Origin: a virus
IMG/VR virus record: IMGVR_UViG_3300029914_000002
Location: 124,001 to 188,000 of that record
Direction: 5' to 3' (one strand)
Length of the DNA stretch: 64,000 bases
The first letter of the stretch is position 1; every line of letters begins with the position of its first letter. The notes under the pieces are model-generated. The model did not search any database, had not been told where the DNA came from, and saw nothing but the letters and a program-made list of their open reading frames with translations. Shown one piece after another: positions 49,777 through 59,008 of the stretch. The position numbers were made by a program, and so were the translations under genes.

Positions 49777-51378
49777 TTAAAAAGTATACACTTTCCAATG
49801 GTTTCTTTTAGTATTTTTGCTAGAACAGTCAACTGGCTTTATATCGGTTAGCTGCCAACGGTATATAATTCCCGCCTTTTTGAATAGTTTATAAAGGCTT
49901 ACCCAGTTTTCACAATCTTTAACAACTGAAACATCAGGAAAAGAATTAATAAATCTTTCAACCACTGTGTTCAGCATTGTACTTGTAAATTTTGGATAAA
50001 AACCATTCTTATCATATTTATAAGCTCCTCTTCTTCCGATTTCAGTTGCTGCTGCAACAGGGTCGAATACTGAGTAATTTATATTTCCGATAAAACTTGA
50101 ATAACAAGGATTAACTTTTATTAATATTAATCCATTATTATCACAATGTTTATTTATTAAATTTGTTTGGAAGCCTAAGTTCCAACAATTATTTATTTTA
50201 CGACGAACTTCTTTTGACATTTCATCCTGACTATTTGATTTAAAGTTTAAGTCTTCCATCACAAAATAACCACACTTGTAGTGAGTTATTATATCAAATA
50301 TCTTAACGTAAATGTTACCGATTTCATGTTTTCTTTTTCTGGTTAGATAAAGACTTTCGTCTACGGTAACATCTTTACCTGATTTTTTCATCAACTCACT
50401 TAAGTCATAACATTTACTATCAATTACTTTAACTTCATCATTTGATGTTTTATCTAAGATTACTAAACCAATATAATCAGGATTTAAATCAACTGCAGCA
50501 AATCTATTTTGATTTTTGCCTACAAGTTTTCGTGATGTTTGTTCTTGTTTATGTTTAATGTAAATGTTTTTGTCGTACTTACCATTATTCTTTTCTTTGA
50601 TTTCCTTGATGTAAGTTTTATAATCAAAAGGTTCACCATTAATCATTTCATTATCAACTGTAATACAAAGATATTCATGATCTAACTTGACTGAAATAGG
50701 TAATATATTTAAGTCTTTAATTAATTGAAGATCCTTCAATTGTTTCTTATAATTACCTTTAACTACATAATTGATATAAATTTTATTCTCGCTGTTCATT
50801 TTATAAATGATTTGATTATTAGTAAAATCAAATTCAAAAAATCTATTAGAATTAGGATCACATTTAGATCCGTAAAGACTCAAAGGAAGGATTCTATTCG
50901 AATGATATTCATCTGTTTTAGTAATTATAGTGTTTTTATTTTCCTTTTTATCATTATTTAAGTAGGATATTTCTTTTAGTAGTTTTCTTGTACCGAAAGT
51001 AATATCCTTTGATAAATTTCTATTTTTATAACTTAAGTTTTTCTGATATTTAAATAGATTCCTTGTTTCTTTTTTGGTTAATTTTATTTTTGATTGTAAT
51101 TCTTTTATATCATCTTGTAAATCAAGTATTTCCTGTGATAATTTATCTTTATTTGTTTGAATTTGCTTAAATTTTGTCTTAACATCAATTATTAAACAGT
51201 TAGACTCGTAAACACTCAAACCATATATTTTAGTTAATTTAGTAATATATTCTTTATCATTAATTTTATCATAATGTTTATAAAGTTTACGAAAGAAATA
51301 TGAAAACTGTTTCTGACGATTTAATATTTTAAGTTTACCCTCTTCACTAACGTTAAATCCAACTTTTATTGATATCAT
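49777..51378 (-). CDS. tnpB: TnpB-like RNA-guided nuclease of the IS607 element
   Basis: 533 residues. RuvC residues Asp297 (A-V-D-L-N-P), Glu375 (V-M-E-D-L-N-F) and Asp439 (F-D-P-V-A-A-A-T-E-I-G-R-R-G). As in the other TnpB here, no C-x-x-C zinc finger is present between motifs II and III. Lys-rich helical N-terminal half. Only 32 nt separates it from tnpA. Sequence is diverged from the 16.5-kb TnpB, so the two were not a recent duplication. Confidence 0.88.
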   Translation of the reverse strand: MISIKVGFNVSEEGKLKILNRQKQFSYFFRKLYKHYDKINDKEYITKLTKIYGLSVYESNCLIIDVKTKFKQIQTNKDKLSQEILDLQDDIKELQSKIKLTKKETRNLFKYQKNLSYKNRNLSKDITFGTRKLLKEISYLNNDKKENKNTIITKTDEYHSNRILPLSLYGSKCDPNSNRFFEFDFTNNQIIYKMNSENKIYINYVVKGNYKKQLKDLQLIKDLNILPISVKLDHEYLCITVDNEMINGEPFDYKTYIKEIKEKNNGKYDKNIYIKHKQEQTSRKLVGKNQNRFAAVDLNPDYIGLVILDKTSNDEVKVIDSKCYDLSELMKKSGKDVTVDESLYLTRKRKHEIGNIYVKIFDIITHYKCGYFVMEDLNFKSNSQDEMSKEVRRKINNCWNLGFQTNLINKHCDNNGLILIKVNPCYSSFIGNINYSVFDPVAAATEIGRRGAYKYDKNGFYPKFTSTMLNTVVERFINSFPDVSVVKDCENWVSLYKLFKKAGIIYRWQLTDIKPVDCSSKNTKRNHWKVYTF

Positions 51379-51410
51379 ATATTATCTTGTAGTTCTTTTT
51401 TAATTTTATA

Positions 51411-52013
51411 TCATTTATTATCTTGTAGTTCTTTTTTAATTTTATTTAATTTTCTTCTATTTGAATATGATTTCATAGAGAAATAATGAATAATAGAAAT
51501 CAAATCATCTGTTAATTCTTGTTCATAACTTTTGTTTTGTATGTTATCACTTATGACTATAATTTTAGTACCAAAATATTTAAATACTTCAGTAATAAGG
51601 TCGAATCCAAATCTACATAATCTATCTTTATTTTCAACTATAACGCATTCAATTTTACCTTCAATAACAAGTTTAATTAATTTATTTAAACCATCTCTTT
51701 CAAATGACATACCTGACTTAATATCTTCAAATTGCTGTTCAATTACTATATCATTTAATATAGAGAATTCATAAATTCTATTAGATTGTTCTTTTAAATC
51801 ATTTTTTCTTGGTTGGTTTGAAACTCTGGCATAACTAACATTAATTCTTTTATGTTTTATTTTTTTAACTCCAATTAATTTATATACATCTTCGTCATTA
51901 TAAATATATGAATAATTATTTATTTTATTAATTTTTATTAATCCTTTTTTAATATATTTACTTAATGTAACTTGGGTTATACCCAATATTTCTTTTACTT
52001 CTTTTGCTTTCAT
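51411..52013 (-). CDS. tnpA: IS607-type serine recombinase transposase
   Basis: 200 residues. N-terminal MerR-like helix-turn-helix (K-E-V-K-E-I-L-G-I-T-Q-V-T-L-S-K-Y-I-K-K), then the serine-recombinase domain with Y-A-R-V-S (Ser catalytic), K-S-G-M-S-F-E-R-D-G-L, and V-E-N-K-D-R-L-C-R-F-G. This is the full IS607 TnpA layout and length. It catalyses cut-and-paste of a circular intermediate with little target specificity. It looks intact. Confidence 0.92.
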   Translation of the reverse strand: MKAKEVKEILGITQVTLSKYIKKGLIKINKINNYSYIYNDEDVYKLIGVKKIKHKRINVSYARVSNQPRKNDLKEQSNRIYEFSILNDIVIEQQFEDIKSGMSFERDGLNKLIKLVIEGKIECVIVENKDRLCRFGFDLITEVFKYFGTKIIVISDNIQNKSYEQELTDDLISIIHYFSMKSYSNRRKLNKIKKELQDNK

Positions 52014-52113
52014 AATTATATATATTAAATAAAAAATACCGTTTTTTGCTAAAATAATATAATTTATATAACGTTATATAATTATAATTAATAGTCTTTT
52101 ATTATTTTTGTAT

Positions 52114-52149
52114 TACATTTTCAGTTATAAATTCAATATATTTTTTCAT
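52114..52149 (-). pseudogene. 5' fragment of the GNAT gene
   Basis: Twelve codons, M-K-K-Y-I-E-F-I-T-E-N-V, a capsid-targeting-like N-terminus, then the IS607 end. Partner of the 3' part at 49383-49754. Confidence 0.8.
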
Positions 52150-52154
52150 ATTTT

Positions 52155-54638
52155 TTATTCCCATCTATTATTATAAATATTTGATGTATACAATTCTTTA
52201 GTTGCATTATCAGCTAATATTAAATTATTAGAATCTTGCACTACTCGTTGTAATAATAAATTAGATTTAGATTCATCAGGAATAACATCATCATATATCC
52301 TTATATTTGTCAATTTTATATTAGATGAATTTATTATTATATTTTGATCAACATTAAATGTATTTAATGGTACAGTTACTCCTTCATATTCATCAATATA
52401 TTTTATTGACGCTATATTATATAAACTTGTGTCAGTTAATTTATCAGCAATTTCAGTATTTTTAACTGGTCTATATCCATTTGATGTATAATACGATATG
52501 TCATTTATATTTGTATTATCTAATATAACACTTTTATAATTAGGTGTAAACATTGTTATTTTATAATTATATCTTCTTTTAAATAAATCTAAACTTATTG
52601 TTCTTTGTCTATTATCTAAATTTACAGTTAAACCATACCACATATTTGTTGTTAATCCTGTTATTGGTAAACTATAATTTATGTTATTTATAGTCAATGT
52701 TATATTATTATTTGCGTAAGATAATTTATATCCTTTATTATTAATTGAATCATAGTTGTTTATAAATTCAAAATAACTTTTATTACTAACATAATAAGAA
52801 TTAAATATATTTTCATCAATTGCCTTATTTGGATCAAAACTATTATTAAAATTAAACCACACATTAAATGCTCTATTATCACTAAAATTCAAATTTGAAT
52901 CTTTATATGTATAAGTAACTGCGGTTGTACCAGAAGATAATGATGATAAATTATAATAGCTATCTGCTATTTTTATATCTTTTAATGAATTATAGATATC
53001 TTTTTTAATTATCTCTAATTTTGGATTAACAATTAATCTATAAACTTCGTGTGTTATAGGTTTTAATTGTTTATTTGCAATTTTATCTTCTTGTTCTCTT
53101 ATTTCTCCGCCAAATAAAGAATCTATAGTATTATTATTTGTTAATGATTCAATAAGATTTTTTGATGCATTAGAAACATTAGTTTCATTTGCAAGTTTTT
53201 CATATTTTTCAAGAACAACATTATAATAAACACCCATATACATAATATCTCTTTTTACTTGAGCATGTTTAATTCTATACATACGATTTGCTTGACAAAA
53301 ATATATAATATCTTTTTGGAATGGTCTTTTTTCTATTCCAAATGCATTATGAAATTCGTCTTTTAATATAATAACTTGAAATGTATCCATCATATCTAAC
53401 ATATATTCATTTATTTGAACTTGATTATCTGGAAAATTATTTTCAGGTACAATTATTTTTATTTTTTGTGTATCTACTATATTAAATAATTGATATTCAT
53501 GTAATATACTATCTATTCCTTTACCGTCAGGATCTGTTAAATGATAATCAACTGTCCATCCAAATATTTTACCTACTGTATTTGATAAATATGTATACCA
53601 ATCTCCTATTTTTTGTCCAGCATAAGGATTAAATATGCCTTGTGATGCTGCTGTTTGAGTTGAATCTAATCCAGTTGTATTACTTTGTGAACTTAGACTT
53701 GGTATAACATTACCTGATATATAACAACTTAATCCTTTTGTCACCCAATCTTTACTATAATCTAATGGAGTTTTACTATCACCTTTATATGATGTTATAC
53801 CATTTAAACAAACTGAATTTGTACCACTATCTGTTGAATTTGAAATTGTAGTTCCAGTATTTACTGCAGGATAAGAAACTGCACAATCCTCTCTAACTCC
53901 ATATCTATTAGTTTTAAGATAATTATTATTAATATTTTGAAAATCTCCTAATAATATAATATCATAAATTTTAGATGTTGTTCCAGTATTTATTTTAGAA
54001 ACTGAATACTCAACTTGTGCAAATCTAATTGGATTTATTTTTACAGTTGATATATTTTCTGTTGTTAAATTTTCCCAAGGCGTATATGTTCTACCATTAT
54101 CTTGAGTGAATCTATATTTAATTTGTAAATTATTAGTATTTGATCCATATATTTCATAACCAGTTAATTTGAAAACTTTATAAATATCTTTTGGGGTAAA
54201 TAATATAAATTCATTATCTGGTATATTAACAATTGTATCTGTTTGTTCAATATCATAAGTTCCTTCGATTACAATTGTATTTATTGTAAGTGCTGGTATT
54301 GTAGTAGTATCAGCATCAATTCTATAATAAGCTAAATTTAAATATAAGTTATTTAATGAGCAATAATCTTGTGTAATTCCTGTAATAGGAGAATACTCAC
54401 TATAACTTATACCACTTCTTGTATTGCTATAAGAAAAATATTTTTTGAAATAATGATCATTAGTTTCTCCTTTTACAATATCTGTAAATTTTGTAATTGA
54501 TGATATGCTTTTTAATGGAACGATAGAAAAATTTTTAATATCACGAATTTGAGTAGATATTTCATCTGTATACGTTGGAGTACCTAACCAACTCATTGTA
54601 AAAGTACCATCAAATTTAGGAGTGTAAATATATCTCAT
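52155..54638 (-). CDS. large virion protein with C-terminal LamG-like domain
   Basis: 827 residues. Strand-rich N-terminal part (Y-T-P-K-F-D-G-T-F), central Thr/Asn-rich region, then a concanavalin/LamG-like lectin fold at about residues 570-790 (F-N-V-W-F-N-F, Y-K-L-S-Y-A-N-N-N-I-T-L, M-W-Y-G-L-T-V-N-L-D-N, N-I-R-I-Y-D-D). Likely a baseplate, tail-tip or host-binding protein. Confidence 0.7.
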   Translation of the reverse strand: MRYIYTPKFDGTFTMSWLGTPTYTDEISTQIRDIKNFSIVPLKSISSITKFTDIVKGETNDHYFKKYFSYSNTRSGISYSEYSPITGITQDYCSLNNLYLNLAYYRIDADTTTIPALTINTIVIEGTYDIEQTDTIVNIPDNEFILFTPKDIYKVFKLTGYEIYGSNTNNLQIKYRFTQDNGRTYTPWENLTTENISTVKINPIRFAQVEYSVSKINTGTTSKIYDIILLGDFQNINNNYLKTNRYGVREDCAVSYPAVNTGTTISNSTDSGTNSVCLNGITSYKGDSKTPLDYSKDWVTKGLSCYISGNVIPSLSSQSNTTGLDSTQTAASQGIFNPYAGQKIGDWYTYLSNTVGKIFGWTVDYHLTDPDGKGIDSILHEYQLFNIVDTQKIKIIVPENNFPDNQVQINEYMLDMMDTFQVIILKDEFHNAFGIEKRPFQKDIIYFCQANRMYRIKHAQVKRDIMYMGVYYNVVLEKYEKLANETNVSNASKNLIESLTNNNTIDSLFGGEIREQEDKIANKQLKPITHEVYRLIVNPKLEIIKKDIYNSLKDIKIADSYYNLSSLSSGTTAVTYTYKDSNLNFSDNRAFNVWFNFNNSFDPNKAIDENIFNSYYVSNKSYFEFINNYDSINNKGYKLSYANNNITLTINNINYSLPITGLTTNMWYGLTVNLDNRQRTISLDLFKRRYNYKITMFTPNYKSVILDNTNINDISYYTSNGYRPVKNTEIADKLTDTSLYNIASIKYIDEYEGVTVPLNTFNVDQNIIINSSNIKLTNIRIYDDVIPDESKSNLLLQRVVQDSNNLILADNATKELYTSNIYNNRWE

Positions 54639-54655
54639 TTTTAATTATTTTATAT

Positions 54656-54675
54656 TTCTCTTATATATAAAAAAT
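54656..54675 (-). promoter_or_regulatory. candidate phage late promoter
   Basis: Minus strand TTTTTTATATATAAGAGAAA, 18 nt before the start at 54638; the block TTTTATATATAAGAGAAA also occurs on the plus strand at 55502. Confidence 0.5.
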
Positions 54676-54693
54676 TTAATTATAATATATTTT

Positions 54694-55440
54694 TTAAAAA
54701 TTAACTCTTTCTTTTACTCTTATTGCATAACTTAATATTGATTCATATGTATAATAAGAATTTTTCATTTTAGGGTCTTTATATAATTTAAAATCAGGAA
54801 TAGAAGAAATATCAACTTCTAATATTACCCATTCGTCGATATTCATATTGAATAATTCTGTCTTATCATATTTATTTTTAAAAAATTTTCTTTTTTCTGC
54901 ACAAAATTCTTTAGCATCTGACAAATTGTCAGTTAAATATACTCTATCTACATCATTAGATATCATATTTTGAGATTTAGGAACTAATCCTATTTTTTTA
55001 ATTTTTTCGTAATAATATTTTGTTGTTGCATGATATAATATATCAGGTGTTCCATCAGGTACATCAAATCTTTTTTGAAATGTTATATTAAATATTGTAT
55101 CTTTTGATATCATTATACTTTTTATTTCTAATCCATTATTATCAATTATACTAGGTTTAAAATATCCCATATTATGCATAAAACTAGTCAATTCTTTATT
55201 AAATTGTTTTTTATTTACATTTGAAATATCAATTGATAATGAAATATATCCTTCTAATTTTTTTATTTCATATTTAATATTATATGATTTTATTAAATTA
55301 TCTAATTTTTCACAAAAAAAGTCATAATCAACAGAATGAATTAATCCCTCCTTCATAGCTAAATAAAAATGATTGTGAAAATAATCTGCTTCTTCATTAA
55401 AATTTCTATATTTTTCAAAATTTTTAAACCTATCTAGCAT
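54694..55440 (-). CDS. putative ADP-ribosyltransferase-like protein
   Basis: 248 residues. N-terminus MLDRFKNFEKYRNF is tag-like. C-terminal half has L-Y-H-A-T-T ... K-I-G-L-V-P-K, R-V-Y-L-T-D, I-L-E-V-D-I, and M-K-N-S-Y-Y-T-Y-E, the same layout as the pair at 26.8-28.2 kb, with Y-H-A-T/L-S and R-V/I-Y-L shared. H ... Y ... E order would suit an ART/KptA-like fold. Ends R-V-N-F. Likely a packaged host-modifying enzyme like T4 Alt (inference). Confidence 0.52.
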   Translation of the reverse strand: MLDRFKNFEKYRNFNEEADYFHNHFYLAMKEGLIHSVDYDFFCEKLDNLIKSYNIKYEIKKLEGYISLSIDISNVNKKQFNKELTSFMHNMGYFKPSIIDNNGLEIKSIMISKDTIFNITFQKRFDVPDGTPDILYHATTKYYYEKIKKIGLVPKSQNMISNDVDRVYLTDNLSDAKEFCAEKRKFFKNKYDKTELFNMNIDEWVILEVDISSIPDFKLYKDPKMKNSYYTYESILSYAIRVKERVNF

Positions 55441-55501
55441 ATTTTTTATTTATTATAGTTAATATAATTATATAAGTTTATATAAAATTTTGAATGATAA
55501 A

Positions 55502-55521
55502 TTTTATATATAAGAGAAAAC
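55502..55521 (+). promoter_or_regulatory. candidate phage late promoter
   Basis: TTTTATATATAAGAGAAAAC, 8 nt before the structural gene start at 55530; same block as at 54656 on the other strand. Confidence 0.5.
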
Positions 55522-55529
55522 ATTTTTTT

Positions 55530-56303
55530 ATGGCTATAATCACCCCTAATGATCTTATTAATCCAACAGAAAAAACAATAAAGAACTGGAATTGCTCATT
55601 TATTGCAGTTGAAGGTCCAAATATAATTGAAAAATTAAGCTTAGAAGATTTGGCTATTCCATATGAATCTCAATATAGATCGAGAATAGTTTTAAAAGCT
55701 GGTGAATCTAATAAAATGCTTTACGGATTTATTGGTAAGGCTGTTACATTCTTAATGATAAAAGTAACTTATGATAGTTTATCTGATCCATATTATACAT
55801 ATGAACAAGAAAAATATAATATAAATTATTATTTTGAAAATGATCCTATTCTTAGACCATTAAATAGATTATTAATAATGACAGGTTCTTCTGATGAAAG
55901 AATACCACAAATTTATGTGACAAATCCATTAGATTATGACGTAACATTAGATGTATTAGAAGCAACAGTTGATTCTGAATTTGATGAAGATGATGATATA
56001 CCTGCTGATTATCAAATACATTATGCTATAACAAATATATCAAGTACATATTCTGGAAAAACAGATGATGAATATATAAGATGTTCTGGTACAACAGAAT
56101 CAGGTTCTACATATTCATTATATTTACCGTTAGCAACTGGTACAGGAAATGTATTAACAATCAAAAATATATTAAACGGAGTTATAACTATTTTAACACA
56201 AGATACAGATTTGATTGATGGTTTAAATTCATATGTATTAAATACTCAATATGAAGTAGTCGTGCTAATTGATGCAGGTACTGGTATCTGGGATAAAATA
56301 TAA
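55530..56303 (+). CDS. virion structural protein, paralogue 1
   Basis: 257 residues from the ATG at 55530, which gives M-A-I-I-T-P-N-D-L-I and aligns with the next gene's start. Shared features with that gene: N-W-x-x-x-F, L-S-x-x-D-I/L-A-I-P-Y, S-R-I-V-L, Y-N-I-N-Y-Y and I-Y-V-T-N-P-L-D-Y-D-V. The C-terminal third differs. Probably a pair of tail or neck subunits. Confidence 0.68.
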   Translation: MAIITPNDLINPTEKTIKNWNCSFIAVEGPNIIEKLSLEDLAIPYESQYRSRIVLKAGESNKMLYGFIGKAVTFLMIKVTYDSLSDPYYTYEQEKYNINYYFENDPILRPLNRLLIMTGSSDERIPQIYVTNPLDYDVTLDVLEATVDSEFDEDDDIPADYQIHYAITNISSTYSGKTDDEYIRCSGTTESGSTYSLYLPLATGTGNVLTIKNILNGVITILTQDTDLIDGLNSYVLNTQYEVVVLIDAGTGIWDKI

Positions 56304-56310
56304 TATAAAT

Positions 56311-57186
56311 ATGGCAAAAATAACAAGTAATAGTCTTTATGGTAAAACAAAAAGAGAAATAAAAAATTGGGGTAGAGATTTTAGAACATCAGATGGACCT
56401 CAAACATCTTCTGTTATGAGTCTCAGTGATATTGCAATACCGTATGATTCATGTTATACATCAAGAATAGTATTACCTTCTTATACTGAAGATTTTTTAT
56501 TAAATTATGGTATAATTGAAGAATCTACTTTTTTATTATTAAAAGTTACATATAATGGTAATTATGATAATGAGAATGAAGATGCGTATGATCCATATTA
56601 TTATTATGAACCAAGTACATATAATATTAATTACTATTATGATTCTAATTCAGGTATAACATATCCAATTGGAAGATTATTGCTTTTAAATGGCTCATTT
56701 CCAAATAAATTAGGACAAATTTATTTGAATAATCCATTAGATTATGATGTAGTTTTAGATGTAATGCAAGCTAATATTGAAGCTCCAATAGTTCAACCAC
56801 CAAGTAGTGCAGTAACGATATCAAATTTGTATTATAGTGACATTATAACAAATCAAGTTGAATGTTATTCTTATACTGGATTAACAACAGGATCTACTGA
56901 ATTTATTATTACTGGAATTACATCTTCAATAATAAGTACAGGTTATACAATTACACAATATATAATTCCATATAATACTATTATATCAATAAATTCAGAT
57001 ACATCATTATATTACATTTACATAAACACTACATCAACTTATTATACTATTAAATTTTTAACTCAATCTGATTATGAACAAGCATATTTTAGAATAATAT
57101 TCGCGTATTCATCATATACAGATGGTAATTGTAGATATTTAACTACAACAGAAACATACGATAGTGGTAATAATATAAATTGTTAA
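56311..57186 (+). CDS. virion structural protein, paralogue 2
   Basis: 291 residues from the ATG at 56311 (M-A-K-I-T-S-N-S-L-Y). The first ~170 residues align with paralogue 1 (L-S-D-I-A-I-P-Y-D-S, S-R-I-V-L-P, Y-L-N-N-P-L-D-Y-D-V-V-L-D-V-M); the rest is a different Tyr/Thr-rich domain. Duplicated base plus exchanged tip, as in adaptors for different fibres. Confidence 0.68.
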   Translation: MAKITSNSLYGKTKREIKNWGRDFRTSDGPQTSSVMSLSDIAIPYDSCYTSRIVLPSYTEDFLLNYGIIEESTFLLLKVTYNGNYDNENEDAYDPYYYYEPSTYNINYYYDSNSGITYPIGRLLLLNGSFPNKLGQIYLNNPLDYDVVLDVMQANIEAPIVQPPSSAVTISNLYYSDIITNQVECYSYTGLTTGSTEFIITGITSSIISTGYTITQYIIPYNTIISINSDTSLYYIYINTTSTYYTIKFLTQSDYEQAYFRIIFAYSSYTDGNCRYLTTTETYDSGNNINC

Positions 57187-57205
57187 AAATAAAAATTAAT
57201 TATAA

Positions 57206-57946
57206 ATGACTATTATATATTATAATTCTCCTATAAGTGGAACTACTTGGATTGGTAGTGGAACTACTGTACCACATAATGCATATTTGCATTTATATCA
57301 TGATAGTGTTACAGGTTGGACATTAAATAGTTTAAAACATCTATTCATTAGTGGAATAACTGGTTGCATTTCAGTGAATATACCATTAGATAATATAACT
57401 TTTGAGTTATATGAGAAAGGTACAAATATACAATTATATGAATTAACAAAATATGGACAATATTTTATATATATTTCAATTTCAGATTCTGTTGGAAATA
57501 TAACTACATCATATATTTATAATATTGTTGTAAATGATAGTTCTCCTGAAATAATATTTAATTGTAATATTTTTAATTCAGGATTGACAGGAAATACTAT
57601 TGATTTTTCTGGAGCAACTGGTATAACATCAGGAATTAATATTTATTCTGGCGTAACATTTAATCTTTTTGAATTTGATAAAAATATAATTAATAAAGTT
57701 GATATAATTTATAATTGTATATGCTATGTGATTGATAATATTGATTATTGTATCAATAAATATATGATAAATGTTTTAATTATAGGATCAAATTTATTAA
57801 ATAATAATGAGTATCAAGAAATTTCTATACCAGGTTATTATTGCATAAAATTATCTTTAATAAATAGTACAAATTATGAGATTGTTTATTATTTTCTTGT
57901 AGATGCTGTTTATGATCCAAATAATTATAATTCTAATATTTATTAA
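57206..57946 (+). CDS. virion-associated protein
   Basis: 246 residues, strand-rich, Ile/Tyr/Asn/Thr composition like the neighbouring structural proteins. W-I-G-S-G-T-T-V-P-H-N-A-Y near the start and an Ig-like pattern (L-Y-E-L-T-K-Y-G-Q-Y-F-I-Y-I-S-I-S-D) in the middle. Function unknown; position argues for the virion. Confidence 0.58.
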   Translation: MTIIYYNSPISGTTWIGSGTTVPHNAYLHLYHDSVTGWTLNSLKHLFISGITGCISVNIPLDNITFELYEKGTNIQLYELTKYGQYFIYISISDSVGNITTSYIYNIVVNDSSPEIIFNCNIFNSGLTGNTIDFSGATGITSGINIYSGVTFNLFEFDKNIINKVDIIYNCICYVIDNIDYCINKYMINVLIIGSNLLNNNEYQEISIPGYYCIKLSLINSTNYEIVYYFLVDAVYDPNNYNSNIY

Positions 57947-57999
57947 TATTATTGACCTAATAAAATAAATATATAAATTAGTAAAAATTAAATAAATAA

Positions 58000-58617
58000 A
58001 TGAGTAAAGTAACTTTTGATGGATCAGCAAAAATAATAACTATAAATAGTGGAGTAACAAGTATTGATGTTAAAACTGATTTATATTTAGAATGGAAGCA
58101 ATGGGTATTAGAAGGAGATAATTCTAAATGGCTAGCTGCATTCAGATCATTTGGTGGTGATCCAACTACATTAAATCAAAATGCTCCAAGCTACTTTTTT
58201 TTAACTAATAATTGGATAGTTAAAATAGAAAATTTAAATGTAGCAATACAAGATAATTTATATTCAGATGATTATGATATTCCTTATCTAAATATAAATT
58301 CTACAATATTATCAAAAAATTCTGATATACCTAGTATTGATAGTTTAACTGGTATTACAGAAACATTATCAGATATGAATAATACTATCATAGATATTTC
58401 ATTTGATGTTAAACATATATTAGGATTATCACAGCAAAATTATAGATTAAGTAATCATGTTTATGATGATGATTTTAGATTGACATCAGTTACAATAAAA
58501 TTATTTAATACTAAAACTGATTGTAATAATAATGTTAATAGTTTTGCTAATTATACAATGAATGCGGCTTATGATGATAATGGATTATTAATTGATTATA
58601 AAGTAGTTAAAAATTAA
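58000..58617 (+). CDS. conserved phage structural protein
   Basis: 205 residues: V-T-F-D-G-S-A-K-I-I-T-I ... D-V-K-T-D-L-Y-L-E-W-K-Q-W-V, F-R-S-F-G-G-D-P, and Y-F-F-L-T-N-N-W. I recognise this combination (Y-x-x-W-K-x-W, G-G-D-P, F-F-L-x-N-x-W) from a structural protein common in Bacteroidota and other phages. Likely part of the tail or neck. Confidence 0.7.
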   Translation: MSKVTFDGSAKIITINSGVTSIDVKTDLYLEWKQWVLEGDNSKWLAAFRSFGGDPTTLNQNAPSYFFLTNNWIVKIENLNVAIQDNLYSDDYDIPYLNINSTILSKNSDIPSIDSLTGITETLSDMNNTIIDISFDVKHILGLSQQNYRLSNHVYDDDFRLTSVTIKLFNTKTDCNNNVNSFANYTMNAAYDDNGLLIDYKVVKN

Positions 58618-58625
58618 TTCTTATT

Positions 58626-58964
58626 ATGATTAATCACATAACAACAAATTTAGTAACTAAAGGTTTATTGAATATTTCTAATATTACAAAAGGAATGATA
58701 CAAATTAAGTATCAAATAATATTTAGAAAAAGAGGAGGATCGAGTGCTAATGTTGTTCATTCATATGATAATGATGAAGCATTCTATGATGAACTTAGAA
58801 AGCATAAAGAAGAAGAAATTGACTACATAAAAGTGTTTGTTGATTGGAAAGGAGCAAAATTAAAAGCATTTAAAAAAATTGAAGTTAAATTATTAAAAGA
58901 ACATATTGAAGCAGAAATATTATTAAAAACAAATAAAAAATTCACAGTAGAAATAATAAAATAA
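58626..58964 (+). CDS. hypothetical protein in structural cluster
   Basis: 112 residues, helical C-terminal half (Y-D-E-L-R-K-H-K-E-E-E-I-D-Y-I-K-V-F). 8 nt after the gene upstream and directly before a terminator. No family recognised. Confidence 0.6.
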   Translation: MINHITTNLVTKGLLNISNITKGMIQIKYQIIFRKRGGSSANVVHSYDNDEAFYDELRKHKEEEIDYIKVFVDWKGAKLKAFKKIEVKLLKEHIEAEILLKTNKKFTVEIIK

Positions 58965-58994
58965 AAAAGATGTAATTTATATTACATCTTTTTT
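58963..58994. terminator. bidirectional hairpin terminator
   Basis: AAAAAAGATGTAAT with ATTACATCTTTTTT around a 4-nt loop, between genes converging at 58964 and 59009. Confidence 0.9.
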
Positions 58995-59008
58995 TATAAA
59001 TATTTAAG

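Larger units (their letters stand above)
49755..52113 (-). mobile_element. IS607-family element (tnpA + tnpB)
   Basis: A 2.36-kb element with a serine-recombinase TnpA followed by TnpB. Ends were set by the interrupted GNAT frame: removal joins ...GAAAATGTA to ATAACAGCAG in frame. The ends form imperfect inverted repeats, ATACAAAAACAATAAAGTAC at 49755-49774 and its partner at 52094-52113 (17 of 20 match). There is no target duplication beyond an ambiguous one or two bases, as expected for IS607. A short direct repeat (ATTATCTTGTAGTTC) occurs at 51371 and 51417, between the two genes. Confidence 0.88.

Noticed and set aside
49755-49832. Open start of the GNAT frame at 49832
   Set aside because: These codons lie inside the IS607 element and overlap the tnpB end; the true gene start is at 52149 on the other side of the element.
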